10,544 nucleotides of DNA from Acidobacteriota bacterium. GTDB taxonomy: Bacteria; Acidobacteriota; Vicinamibacteria; Vicinamibacterales; 2-12-FULL-66-21. Below the pieces are notes generated by a model. The model saw nothing but the letters and a program-made list of their open reading frames with translations, was not told the DNA's origin and did no database searches. How positions within the stretch are numbered: position 1 is the stretch's first letter; every line of letters begins with the position of its first letter. Where the stretch lies: contig JACCXG010000041.1 in the NCBI GenBank assembly GCA_013697225.1, forward strand, positions 1 through 10,544, given 5' to 3'. Of this stretch, positions 1 to 6,676 are shown in pieces. Position numbers and translations under genes: made by a program.

Positions 1-1
1 C

Positions 2-508
2 GAGCTCACGATCGGTGTGGGGGAGTACCTCTACCTCGAGGACAGGTTCGGCATTGCCGCCGAGACGTTCGAGCGCGTGCTCGACGTGTCGCTCAGGCTC
101 GGGCCCGAAGCGCATGAACGCGTGCTGGACTGGTGGGCCACTGCCCTGGATCGTCTGGCGCTCTCGCGCCCGCGTGAGATTCGCGGGGGGATCTACGCCA
201 GGATCGTTTCCCGTATGGAGAAGGAACTGGCCGAGGACCCGGGGTCGGCGCCGGCTGCCTACTGGCTTTCTGCGGCGCTGCGCGGAACAGGTGATCTCGA
301 GCGCGCCTGGCACGCGGCGAGGGCCGGCTGGATCACCGCACTCCTCGGGCGCGATCGCGGCGCGGCGCTACGCGCCGATCTGGATCGGCTGATCGTGCAG
401 GGAATCATCCCGGAGCGCGCGGCGCTCTTGCAGCCCACGGACTCGAAAGCGGTGAGCACGAGCATGCTGGCCGAGTGGGAAGCCCTCAAGGGGGCCTGGT
501 CGCGATAG
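2..508 (+). CDS. C-terminal part of a TPR-like alpha-helical protein (5' truncated)
   Basis: The reading frame is open from base 2 with no clear start, so the gene begins before the window and only its last 168 codons are visible, ending at TAG 506-508. The sequence is helix-rich and has no membrane segment. Two stretches resemble tetratricopeptide-type helix pairs: GEYLYLEDRFGIAAETFERV near the visible N-terminus, and APAAYWLSAALRGTGDLERA in the middle, with small residues at the packing positions and a pair of helices ending in ARAGWITALLG. This suggests a scaffold or protein-interaction role rather than catalysis. The specific partner cannot be told from the fragment. The gene is convergent with polA, 23 bases away, so it is not in polA's operon. 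The GTG at 17 is a possible internal start but is unlikely, because the coding pattern continues upstream of it. I am sure it is coding and moderately sure of the TPR-like fold; the function is unknown. Confidence 0.72.
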   Translation, partial: ELTIGVGEYLYLEDRFGIAAETFERVLDVSLRLGPEAHERVLDWWATALDRLALSRPREIRGGIYARIVSRMEKELAEDPGSAPAAYWLSAALRGTGDLERAWHAARAGWITALLGRDRGAALRADLDRLIVQGIIPERAALLQPTDSKAVSTSMLAEWEALKGAWSR

Positions 509-519
509 CAGACCCGGCC
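493..519. terminator. Hairpin between convergent genes, possible bidirectional terminator
   Basis: GGCC-T-GGTC at 493-501 pairs with GACC-C-GGCC at 511-519: eight pairs, one T/C mismatch and a nine-base loop that contains the stop codon of the upstream gene. It lies where two convergent genes end. Neither side has a T-tract, so it does not qualify as a classical intrinsic terminator. In DNA this GC-rich, stems of this size also arise by chance. Confidence 0.25.
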
Positions 520-531
520 GCAGGCAGCCCG

Positions 532-3261
532 TCAGCCTTTCGCCTCTCTCCAGTTCTGACCGATGCCCACGTCCACCGTCAGGGGGACGGTGAGCGCCAC
601 CGCTCCTTCCATCCGGGCCCGCACGAGCGCCGCAGTCTCCTCGGCAGTTTCACGGGGGGCTTCGAAGAGCAGTTCGTCGTGCACCGTCAGAATCATGCGC
701 GCCTGCGTGCGGCTGCCCGCCAGCTCCCGGTGCACGTCGATCATCGCCCGCTTCAGGATGTCGGCAGCGGTGCCCTGAATGGGCATGTTCACCGCCACCC
801 GTTCGGCAGCGGACCGGATCTGTCCGTTCCGGCTCGTGAGCTCCGGCACCAGCCGTCGCCTCCCGAACATCGTCTTCACGACCCCGGTCCGGCGTGCGGT
901 TTCAAGCAGAGTCTCGATGAACGCCCGTACAGCGGGAAAGCCCGCGAAGTAGGCGTCGATGAACTCCTGGGCCACGTGCTGGGTGACCCCGATGTCCTTT
1001 GCCAGCGTAAACGCCGTCTTGCCATATAGCAGGGCGTAGTTGATGATCTTGGCCCGGCGGCGCAGCTCGTGCTCGCCCAGGCCGCTTGCCTCGCCAAATA
1101 CCTTCCCGGCGGTCCTGTCGTGGATGTCCTCCCCTCGCCTGAACGCATCGATGAGCGCCTCGTCCCCGGAGAGGTGCGCGAGCACACGGAGCTCGATCTG
1201 GGAGTAGTCGGCCGAGATCAGCACGTGTCCGGGCTCGGCGATGAACGCGCTGCGGATCTCGCGGCCGAGGGGCGTCCGGATTGGGATGTTCTGCAGGTTC
1301 GGGTCGCTGCTGCTCAGGCGCCCCGTGGCCGCCACCGCCTGGTTGAAGCAGGTGTGCACGCGCCCCGTCTCAGGGTGCACCAGCTGCGGCAGCGCGTCGA
1401 TATAGGTGCCCTTCAGCTTCTGCAGGGCACGCCATTCCAGGATCAGCCGCGGCATGTCGTGAGCGAGCGCCAGCTCTTCGAGCACCTCGACTGCCGTTGA
1501 CGCCGTCCTGGTCTTGACGTTCCGCTTGAGCGTCGGCAGCTGCAGCTTGTCGAAGAGGATCCGCGAGAGCTGTGGCGGAGAATTGATGTTGAACTCCTCG
1601 CCCGCCATCTCGAAGATCTGCGTGCTCCGTGCCGCGAGCTCCTGCTCGATGTGCCGCGCCTGTGCTGACAAGGCCGGCCCGTCGATCAGGATTCCGGCCC
1701 GCTCGATGTCGACGAGCACCGGGACGAGCGGCATTTCCATGTCTTCGTAGAGTGAAGACAATTCTTCCTTGTCGAGCAGCGCCCGGAGAACGCCATCGAG
1801 CTGCAGGGCCAGGTCGGCACGTTCTCCCGCGTAGTCCAGCGCGGCCGGCAGTGGAATTGAGGCAAACGCGATGGCCTTCGCGCCACGGCCGCACACGTCC
1901 TCTTCCCTCAACGCCTTGTAGCCGGCATGCTCCAGCGCCAGCTCCTCGAGCGGATGAGAGGAACGTGTGGCGTCGAGCAGGTAGCTTGCCAGCATCGTGT
2001 CGGTCGCGAGTCCCCGCAGCGTGATGCCGTGCCGTGCCAGCAGAAGCGTGTCGAACTTCAGGTCGTGGCCGACCTTTGACACGGCACTGTCTTCGAGCAC
2101 GTCCTTCAAGGCCGCAAGCACCTCGCCTGCCGGGAGGCCTGCTGGCGCGCCGCTCTCCCCACCGGACTCGAACAGCCCTTTGGCTTCGGCCCGGCCTGGT
2201 GAGGCCAGCGGAACGTAACGCGCCCGCCGTGCCGCCGGAGCGAACGAGAGCCCGACAATGCCCGCACGCATGGCAGCCGGCGCATCAGGCAGGATCCGCA
2301 GACCGATCCGTCCCGCCTCGCGCAGCTCGCGCACGAGGGCCCGTACTCCCTCCAGGGAGTTCACGACCGCGTAGTCCTTTCCGATCGTGTCGGCAGTCGG
2401 CGCGAACTCCATCACGAGGGAACGGAATCCGAGACGGGTGAACAGCTCGAAGCAGCGGTCGCGCGTGGGGCCGCGGTAGCGCAACGCCTCCGGCTCGAAC
2501 TCGACCGGCACGTCCGTCCGTATGCGCGCCAGTTCCCTGCTTTGCCGCGCATCCTCGGCGTGCCCCAGGAGCCCCTCGCGGTAACGCTTGTTCGGCACCT
2601 CGCTCGCATGCTCGAGAAGCGCTTCGAGCGACCCGTACCGCGCGATGAGCTCGCGTGCCCCCTTCTCGCCGACGCCGGGCACCCCCTTGATGTTGTCGAT
2701 CGAATCTCCCATCAGAGCGAGGACGTCGACCACCTGTGAAGGCAGGACGCCGAACTTCTCCCGCACGCCGTCCGCGTCGTACCACGTGCCGTCATCCCGC
2801 GGGTTGTACACGGTGATGCCGTCCTGCACGAGCTGGAAGAAATCCTTGTCCCCTGTGACAATGGCCACCTCGAACCCTGCGGCGGCAGCCTTCATCGTCA
2901 GCGTGCCGATCACGTCGTCGGCCTCGAAACGCCGGGAGGTGATGATCGGCACGCCCAGGGCTTCACAGGCCTCGTGCACCCAGGGGATCTGCTCGGCCAG
3001 ATCGGGCGGCATCGGCGCGCGGTTCGCCTTGTAGTCGGTGACGATCTCGTCCCGGAACGTGGGGCCGGCAAGGTCGAACGAGGCGGCGATGTATTGAGGG
3101 TGGTGATCCTGAATCAGCTTCCGCAGCATCGTCACGAAGATGTAGACGGCGTGCGTGGTCTTTCCCCCCGGCCCGCTCAGCCCCGCGCCACGCATCGCGT
3201 GGTATGCGCGGTACATCTGCGAACTGCCGTCGATCAGGAACAAACGCTCGGAGGTGGACAT
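532..3261 (-). CDS. polA: DNA polymerase I
   Basis: A 909-residue family A DNA polymerase, close to the usual length, that fills gaps and removes primers in replication and excision repair. Residues 1-290 are the 5' nuclease: FLIDGSSQMYRAYHAM, the acidic cluster around FEADDVIG and VTGDKDFFQL, and the helix-hairpin-helix region GDSIDNIKGVPGVGEKGA. Residues about 300-500 have the 3'-5' exonuclease fold. By alignment to E. coli Pol I, Asp355 and Glu357 are Arg322 and Leu324 and Asp501 is Arg481; Asp404 (Asp424) and Tyr477 (Tyr497) remain, so proofreading is probably dead. Residues about 510-909 are the polymerase: motif A SADYSQIELR with Asp685, the O-helix with Arg734, Lys738, Tyr742 and Tyr746, and motif C VHDELLF with Asp862. 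Tyr742 replaces the usual Phe762. The ATG at 3261 has no Shine-Dalgarno sequence, but the distance to DGSS matches homologues. It is divergent from the gene at 3312 and stands alone on its strand. Confidence 0.98.
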   Translation of the reverse strand: MSTSERLFLIDGSSQMYRAYHAMRGAGLSGPGGKTTHAVYIFVTMLRKLIQDHHPQYIAASFDLAGPTFRDEIVTDYKANRAPMPPDLAEQIPWVHEACEALGVPIITSRRFEADDVIGTLTMKAAAAGFEVAIVTGDKDFFQLVQDGITVYNPRDDGTWYDADGVREKFGVLPSQVVDVLALMGDSIDNIKGVPGVGEKGARELIARYGSLEALLEHASEVPNKRYREGLLGHAEDARQSRELARIRTDVPVEFEPEALRYRGPTRDRCFELFTRLGFRSLVMEFAPTADTIGKDYAVVNSLEGVRALVRELREAGRIGLRILPDAPAAMRAGIVGLSFAPAARRARYVPLASPGRAEAKGLFESGGESGAPAGLPAGEVLAALKDVLEDSAVSKVGHDLKFDTLLLARHGITLRGLATDTMLASYLLDATRSSHPLEELALEHAGYKALREEDVCGRGAKAIAFASIPLPAALDYAGERADLALQLDGVLRALLDKEELSSLYEDMEMPLVPVLVDIERAGILIDGPALSAQARHIEQELAARSTQIFEMAGEEFNINSPPQLSRILFDKLQLPTLKRNVKTRTASTAVEVLEELALAHDMPRLILEWRALQKLKGTYIDALPQLVHPETGRVHTCFNQAVAATGRLSSSDPNLQNIPIRTPLGREIRSAFIAEPGHVLISADYSQIELRVLAHLSGDEALIDAFRRGEDIHDRTAGKVFGEASGLGEHELRRRAKIINYALLYGKTAFTLAKDIGVTQHVAQEFIDAYFAGFPAVRAFIETLLETARRTGVVKTMFGRRRLVPELTSRNGQIRSAAERVAVNMPIQGTAADILKRAMIDVHRELAGSRTQARMILTVHDELLFEAPRETAEETAALVRARMEGAVALTVPLTVDVGIGQNWREAKG

Positions 3262-3294
3262 CGTGTCGGCGGGGGAAGGCGCGAGGACGACGGC

Positions 3295-3300
3295 AGTATA
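3295..3300 (-). promoter_or_regulatory. Candidate -10 element for polA
   Basis: On the minus strand this reads TATACT, five of six matches to TATAAT, in an AT-rich island within GC-rich sequence. It would start transcription near 3288, giving a leader of about 27 bases before the polA ATG. No TTGACA-like -35 box lies 16-18 bases upstream. The surrounding 14 bases closely match those around the inositol-phosphate synthase -10 candidate. Confidence 0.4.
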
Positions 3301-3304
3301 TCAT
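3299..3304 (+). promoter_or_regulatory. Candidate -10 element for the gene at 3312 (leaderless)
   Basis: TATCAT fits the TANNNT pattern and ends seven bases before the ATG at 3312. The expected first transcribed base would therefore fall on or next to the start codon. The only purine-rich stretch before the ATG (GGGG at 3307-3310) is too close to serve as a ribosome binding site. It overlaps the oppositely directed polA -10 candidate, so the two promoters may compete. No -35 box is apparent. Confidence 0.35.
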
Positions 3305-3311
3305 TCGGGGA

Positions 3312-4118
3312 ATGGCCTCAGCCGCTCCCGCGCAGCGTCCCGGAAGGTGGCGCGCGAGGTGGGTGACGGCGGCCTCCCTCCTCGTGCTCGCGGCCGTCGG
3401 GCTCTGGTTCCGCAGCAGTGATGTCTTCGGCAGGCAGTACGAGTACGAAGAGGATCTCACCGTCGCGCTCGACGGAACGGCCACCCTCAGGATCAATGCG
3501 TCGATTGCTGCACTGGTAGCCCTTAGAGGGCTGCCGCTGGACCCTTCGAGCACGACCGTCGATCGCGAGCAGGTACGCGCCGCCTACGAGTCGCCGGTGA
3601 CACGTGTGTCGAGCGTGCCGCGGCCCTGGTCGCGCCGCGGCCGCCCGTTCGTTCAGGTGAACCTGCAAGTGCACGACCTCCGCCGCCTTCATGAGGCCCC
3701 TCCGCTGTCGTGGGCCCGCTACGAGCTGTACGAGGAGGGGAGAGAGATGATGTTCCGGCAGTCCGTCGGGGACTCCGCCCTCCGTCCGGGCACGCTCGAG
3801 AACGTCGGCTGGACGGGCGGGGAGCTCGTCGCCTTCCGGGTCCACTTTCCAAGCCGGATCCTGGAGCACAACGCGCGAGACATCGACACCGACGAGCCGA
3901 CAGGGATCGGACGCGGCAACATCCTGGCCTGGGAGCAACACCTCTCCGACAGGCTTGCGGGCCAGCCGGTGACCATCGCCGTGCGGATGGAGAACCAGTC
4001 GATTCTCTACTTCACGCTCTGGGTCTTCGCAGGGGCGTTTTCAGCCGCGGTCCTCACCCTCATCACCATCATCTGGTGGACGATGCGGCGGGGGAGGGAT
4101 GAGGAGGTTCACTCCTGA
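3312..4118 (+). CDS. Membrane-anchored exported protein of unknown function, LppM/DUF3153-like layout
   Basis: A 268-residue protein that I cannot assign to a named gene. An arginine-rich N-terminus (RPGRWRARW) is followed by a hydrophobic segment at about 17-33, a soluble domain of roughly 195 residues, a second hydrophobic helix at about 231-256 (TLWVFAGAFSAAVLTLITII) and a short cytoplasmic tail starting MRRGRDEE. The soluble part begins with a beta-rich stretch, YEYEEDLTVALDGTATLRIN. This order, signal or anchor then beta domain then C-terminal helix, resembles LppM/DUF3153-type envelope proteins, but the match is by layout only. The domain should lie on the periplasmic side. I chose the ATG at 3312, just after a -10-like hexamer, although the frame stays open back to 3204; the GTG at about 3360 is an alternative. 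It is divergent from polA, and its last ten bases overlap the end of the BON gene. Confidence 0.75.
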   Translation: MASAAPAQRPGRWRARWVTAASLLVLAAVGLWFRSSDVFGRQYEYEEDLTVALDGTATLRINASIAALVALRGLPLDPSSTTVDREQVRAAYESPVTRVSSVPRPWSRRGRPFVQVNLQVHDLRRLHEAPPLSWARYELYEEGREMMFRQSVGDSALRPGTLENVGWTGGELVAFRVHFPSRILEHNARDIDTDEPTGIGRGNILAWEQHLSDRLAGQPVTIAVRMENQSILYFTLWVFAGAFSAAVLTLITIIWWTMRRGRDEEVHS

Positions 4119-4630
4119 TTGGTCCGCAGCTCGTTGACGATCGAGAACTCCCCGTATCCGCTCGCCAGTGACCGTGCCATGGCACGTTCGACACGGCTGT
4201 TGACGATGCCGGTCAACGTGACGTGTCCGTTCTCGACGATGATGTGAATCGGGGGATGGGGCATCGCCGCGTACGTCCAGAACGAGGGGTGGCCGTAGAT
4301 CGCGCGCGAGATGCGGTACCGAAGGTCGTCGTCGAAGCGTGACGTGGGAAGGACCGTCACGTGGTTCCGGATCCCCGCGACCCCTGCGAGGGTCGCCACC
4401 CGCTGTTGAATCTCCAGCCGCTTTTCCGGGGACGTGACCTTGCCGGTCAGCACGACCGTTGCCCCGTCCACATGCCCGTTCACCTGGTCGAAAATGGTGA
4501 GGCGGAGATCGTTGCGCAGGGTGGCGGCGATGGCCCCTGCGAGCACGTCGTCGGGAACCTCCTGCACGCGGGCCGCGCCCGGGAGCACCAGCAGGGCGGC
4601 AAGGCATGCGGCCGCCAGTCGAACTTTCAT
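4109..4630 (-). CDS. Secreted protein with two BON domains
   Basis: A 173-residue protein with a clear signal peptide (MKVRLAAACLAALLVLPGAA, cleavage probably just after) and no further membrane segment, so it should be periplasmic or outer-membrane associated. Two BON repeats follow. The first, about residues 28-100, contains the hallmark VDGATVVLTGKVTSPEKRLE and ends in a GVAGIRNHVTVLP strand. The second, about 103-170, contains IIVENGHVTLTGIVNSRVER and ends in IVNELRTN. BON domains occur in OsmY and in secretin-associated and channel proteins, and are thought to bind membranes or lipids; the exact role here is not known. The second repeat carries an aromatic insert, YGHPSFWTYAAMPHPP, before its central strands. 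The start is supported by GGGAG eight bases upstream. It ends inside the convergent gene at 3312-4118, sharing ten bases. Confidence 0.88.
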   Translation of the reverse strand: MKVRLAAACLAALLVLPGAARVQEVPDDVLAGAIAATLRNDLRLTIFDQVNGHVDGATVVLTGKVTSPEKRLEIQQRVATLAGVAGIRNHVTVLPTSRFDDDLRYRISRAIYGHPSFWTYAAMPHPPIHIIVENGHVTLTGIVNSRVERAMARSLASGYGEFSIVNELRTNQE

Positions 4631-4638
4631 GGCCTCTT

Positions 4639-4643
4639 CTCCC
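4639..4643 (-). promoter_or_regulatory. Ribosome binding site of the BON gene
   Basis: GGGAG on the minus strand lies eight bases before the ATG at 4630, a normal Shine-Dalgarno spacing. It is one of the few good ribosome binding sites in this window and fixes the start, in contrast to the neighbouring genes that appear leaderless. Confidence 0.6.
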
Positions 4644-4748
4644 GGACGGCGCAGGCAGCCGATCCGTACGTGACTGACATCCGCAAAGGCGGTGCCAGGC
4701 CTGAGAGGCTGAATGACGGGATACCTGGTGAAACAGCGAGTTCTGGTC

Positions 4749-4773
4749 GTGTCGGCGCCCTCACTGAGGACAC
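4749..4773 (-). terminator. Hairpin just after the ZIP transporter gene
   Basis: GTGTC and GACAC arms enclose an inner CTC-AGT-GAG hairpin plus an unpaired GGCGCC, starting eight bases beyond the transporter stop codon. The position fits a terminator in the 150-base gap before the BON gene, but there is no T-tract. I see no convincing promoter in the rest of that gap (4631-4780). Confidence 0.25.
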
Positions 4774-4780
4774 CCGGCCC

Positions 4781-5518
4781 TTAGAGGAGGACGATCGTGA
4801 AGATGCCCGCGCCGATGAGCAGGAGCTGCTTGAGGGGGCCGACCTTGAGTCCGCCGCGGTGCAGATCGGGAATCAGATCGGACATCGCGACATAGAGGAA
4901 GCTGCCCGCTGCGAAGCTCAGGACGAACGGGAGCGCGTTCGGCAGGAATTTCGACGCCCACAGCATGGCCAGCGCGCCGAGCACGCCGCCGCCGGCGGAC
5001 AACAGGTTCAGCATGAGCGCTTGTGTCTTCGAGTAGCCGGCGCGCAGCAGGATGGCCACATCACCCACCTCCTGGGGGATCTCGTGGGCCGCGACGGCAA
5101 TGGCCGTTGTCAACCCGAGTGGAATCGACGTGACCACCGCGGCTGCAATCACCGCCCCGTCGACGAAGGTGTGGAAGGCGTCGCCGACGATCACCAGCGA
5201 CGCGGCACTGCTCGTGTGCACTTCGCATTCGTGGCCGTCGTGACAGTGCCGCCAGATGACGAGCTTTTCAAGCAGAAAGAACGAGAGCACGCCGCCAAGG
5301 AGCGTGGCCAGCGCGGACTCCGGCGGAAGTGTGTCGAGCGCCTCGGGCAACAGGGCGAGCAGCGCGACACCGAGCAGCGTGCCCACTGCGTAGCTGATCA
5401 GCCATGGGATGAGTCGTATCCTCACGGCGTCGCCGAGCAGCATGAATGTGGAGGCCGTGAGCAGCCCGCCCACACTTCCAAGAACGCTGAATCCTATCGC
5501 CGCGGCGTACATCTGCAC
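4781..5518 (-). CDS. ZIP-family divalent metal transporter
   Basis: A 245-residue polytopic inner-membrane protein of the ZIP (zinc/iron permease) family, which moves Zn2+, Fe2+ or related ions into the cytoplasm. About eight hydrophobic segments are visible. The two metal-binding helices are recognisable: VGDAFHTFVDGAVIAAA with His116 and Asp120, and AVAAHEIPQEVGDVAIL with His145, Glu146 and Glu150. Gln149 replaces the second His of the classic HExPHE form, a variant I recall from other bacterial ZIP proteins. A His/Cys-rich loop (WRHCHDGHECEVH, residues 89-101) before the fourth helix is a likely cytoplasmic metal-binding or regulatory loop. The start is either GTG at 5518 or ATG at 5512; I chose the GTG because a TATCAT hexamer ends six bases before it, as in a leaderless transcript. 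It lies 63 bases downstream of the VWA gene but probably has its own promoter. The metal cannot be read from the sequence. Confidence 0.93.
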   Translation of the reverse strand: MQMYAAAIGFSVLGSVGGLLTASTFMLLGDAVRIRLIPWLISYAVGTLLGVALLALLPEALDTLPPESALATLLGGVLSFFLLEKLVIWRHCHDGHECEVHTSSAASLVIVGDAFHTFVDGAVIAAAVVTSIPLGLTTAIAVAAHEIPQEVGDVAILLRAGYSKTQALMLNLLSAGGGVLGALAMLWASKFLPNALPFVLSFAAGSFLYVAMSDLIPDLHRGGLKVGPLKQLLLIGAGIFTIVLL

Positions 5519-5519
5519 G

Positions 5520-5536
5520 CCGCGATGATACCGCGG
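5520..5536 (-). promoter_or_regulatory. Candidate ZIP promoter -10 inside a perfect dyad
   Basis: On the minus strand TATCAT (5530-5525) ends six bases before the GTG at 5518. It is flanked by five-base inverted arms, CCGCG at 5520-5524 and CGCGG at 5532-5536. A dyad centred on a -10 box is where a repressor would block transcription, and a metal-responsive one would suit the gene. It could instead be a weak hairpin at the end of the VWA transcript; no T-tract follows. Confidence 0.35.
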
Positions 5537-5581
5537 GGTGCGACTGTGCCACGGCGCGGCAAGCGTGATCGAGCGGTGTGC

Positions 5582-6676
5582 TCAGGGCGTTGCGACGTAG
5601 CCGCGCCGCGCGCGAACGATGTAGTTCCTGTTGGAGACTTCGACCCGAATCGTGTGCCAGCGCCCGTCCTTTTCACTGCCGGCTGGATATCCGAGGAAGT
5701 ACTGCTTGCTCAACTCGTCGGCAATGCCCGTCGTGGCGGGATCGAGGTCGCGGGCCTGCCTGATGATTTCCGTCCTGCCCCCCGTGTCGTCGGTGATCTC
5801 ACGGAGAACTCCCACGTTCACCGGGTCATCGCCGCGGGAACCCATCGGCGGACGCGCCGGTCCGGTCGGCGGGTAGCGCGGCGGCATGCGCGGGCCGCCA
5901 GGCACCGGGCGCGGCTGCGGTCCGCCCGGAATCGGGAACGGCAGCGGGCCGGGGCGCCGCTGCTCCTCGAATGAAAACGGCGCGAATGTCGGAGGGCGAC
6001 TCGGGCGCGAGTTGCCATATACCATCGTGTCGATGCCGATGGCGTAGACGAGCACCTCGGATTCGCGAATGATCTTCTTCAGCTCACTGACGCGCGTGTA
6101 GCTGCTCGTATCATTCCCATCCGAGATGATCAGGATGGCCTTCTTGCGGTGACGTCCGGTGGCGGCCATCGGAACGGCTTCGGAGACGGCGTCGTACAGC
6201 GTCGTGGCACCCCGGGGCTGGATGCGCCGGATCTCGGATGCGATCCGATCGCGATCCGTCGTCCAGCCGTGGAGCCTCACGGGGCGGCTGTCGAAGCGAT
6301 AGAGGAACACCTCGTCTTCCGGACCGAGCAGTTCGAAGAGAAAGCGGAGCAGCGCCTGACGCGCGGCAACCATCTTCTCCCCCTCCATGCTCCCGCTCGT
6401 GTCGAGCACGATCCCGAGGCTGACCGGTACGCGTTCAGCGGTGAAGTGCGTGATCGGGCGTTCCTGATCGTCTTCGAAGACACGGAAGTCATCCTGGGTC
6501 AGGCCGGACACGAAGCGGCCGTTGCCATCGCTGACCGTGGCGGTCACATTGATTAGTTCCACGCCGGAGCGGAAGCGGAACGACTGCGTCTCTCCTTCCT
6601 GCGGCTCCTGCGCCGAGGCCGTGACGAATGCCACGGCGGCGATGGCTGCACAGAGCGTGTACTTCAACGGACCCAT
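5582..6676 (-). CDS. Secreted von Willebrand factor A protein, acidobacterial type
   Basis: A 364-residue exported protein with a signal peptide at about 1-22 (cleavage near ASAQ). After a short beta stretch (GVELINVTATVSDGNGRFVS, then LTQDDFRVFEDD) comes a VWA domain at about 85-325. Its metal-ion-dependent adhesion site is complete: Asp92-Thr-Ser94-Gly-Ser96 in LDTSGSM, Thr158/159 in RGATTLYDAV and Asp186 in IISDGND. The domain order and the ending YIVRARRGYV match what is called the VWFA-related acidobacterial domain (TIGR03436), which is strongly expanded in Acidobacteriota and of unknown role; VWA domains usually mediate metal-dependent protein binding. Residues about 222-282 form a Pro/Gly/Arg-rich insertion inside the domain. 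The ATG at 6676 overlaps the upstream gene by 13 bases and is preceded by a G-rich run at suitable spacing, so translation is probably coupled. It is the last gene of the minus-strand cluster. Confidence 0.93.
   Translation of the reverse strand: MGPLKYTLCAAIAAVAFVTASAQEPQEGETQSFRFRSGVELINVTATVSDGNGRFVSGLTQDDFRVFEDDQERPITHFTAERVPVSLGIVLDTSGSMEGEKMVAARQALLRFLFELLGPEDEVFLYRFDSRPVRLHGWTTDRDRIASEIRRIQPRGATTLYDAVSEAVPMAATGRHRKKAILIISDGNDTSSYTRVSELKKIIRESEVLVYAIGIDTMVYGNSRPSRPPTFAPFSFEEQRRPGPLPFPIPGGPQPRPVPGGPRMPPRYPPTGPARPPMGSRGDDPVNVGVLREITDDTGGRTEIIRQARDLDPATTGIADELSKQYFLGYPAGSEKDGRWHTIRVEVSNRNYIVRARRGYVATP

Noticed and set aside
475..1029. A 184-codon plus-strand frame opposite polA
   Set aside because: It lies inside the most conserved part of the polymerase on the other strand and has no recognisable features.
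4631..4780. Promoter or small gene in the gap upstream of the BON gene
   Set aside because: I found only the ribosome binding site and a weak hairpin. No hexamer pair with good spacing and no small frame with a plausible start was evident.
4361..5974. A 537-codon open frame on the plus strand
   Set aside because: It runs antisense through the BON gene start, the whole ZIP gene and the end of the VWA gene, all with clear domain motifs. Its translation is charged and low in hydrophobic residues, as expected from reverse-complement GC-rich coding sequence.
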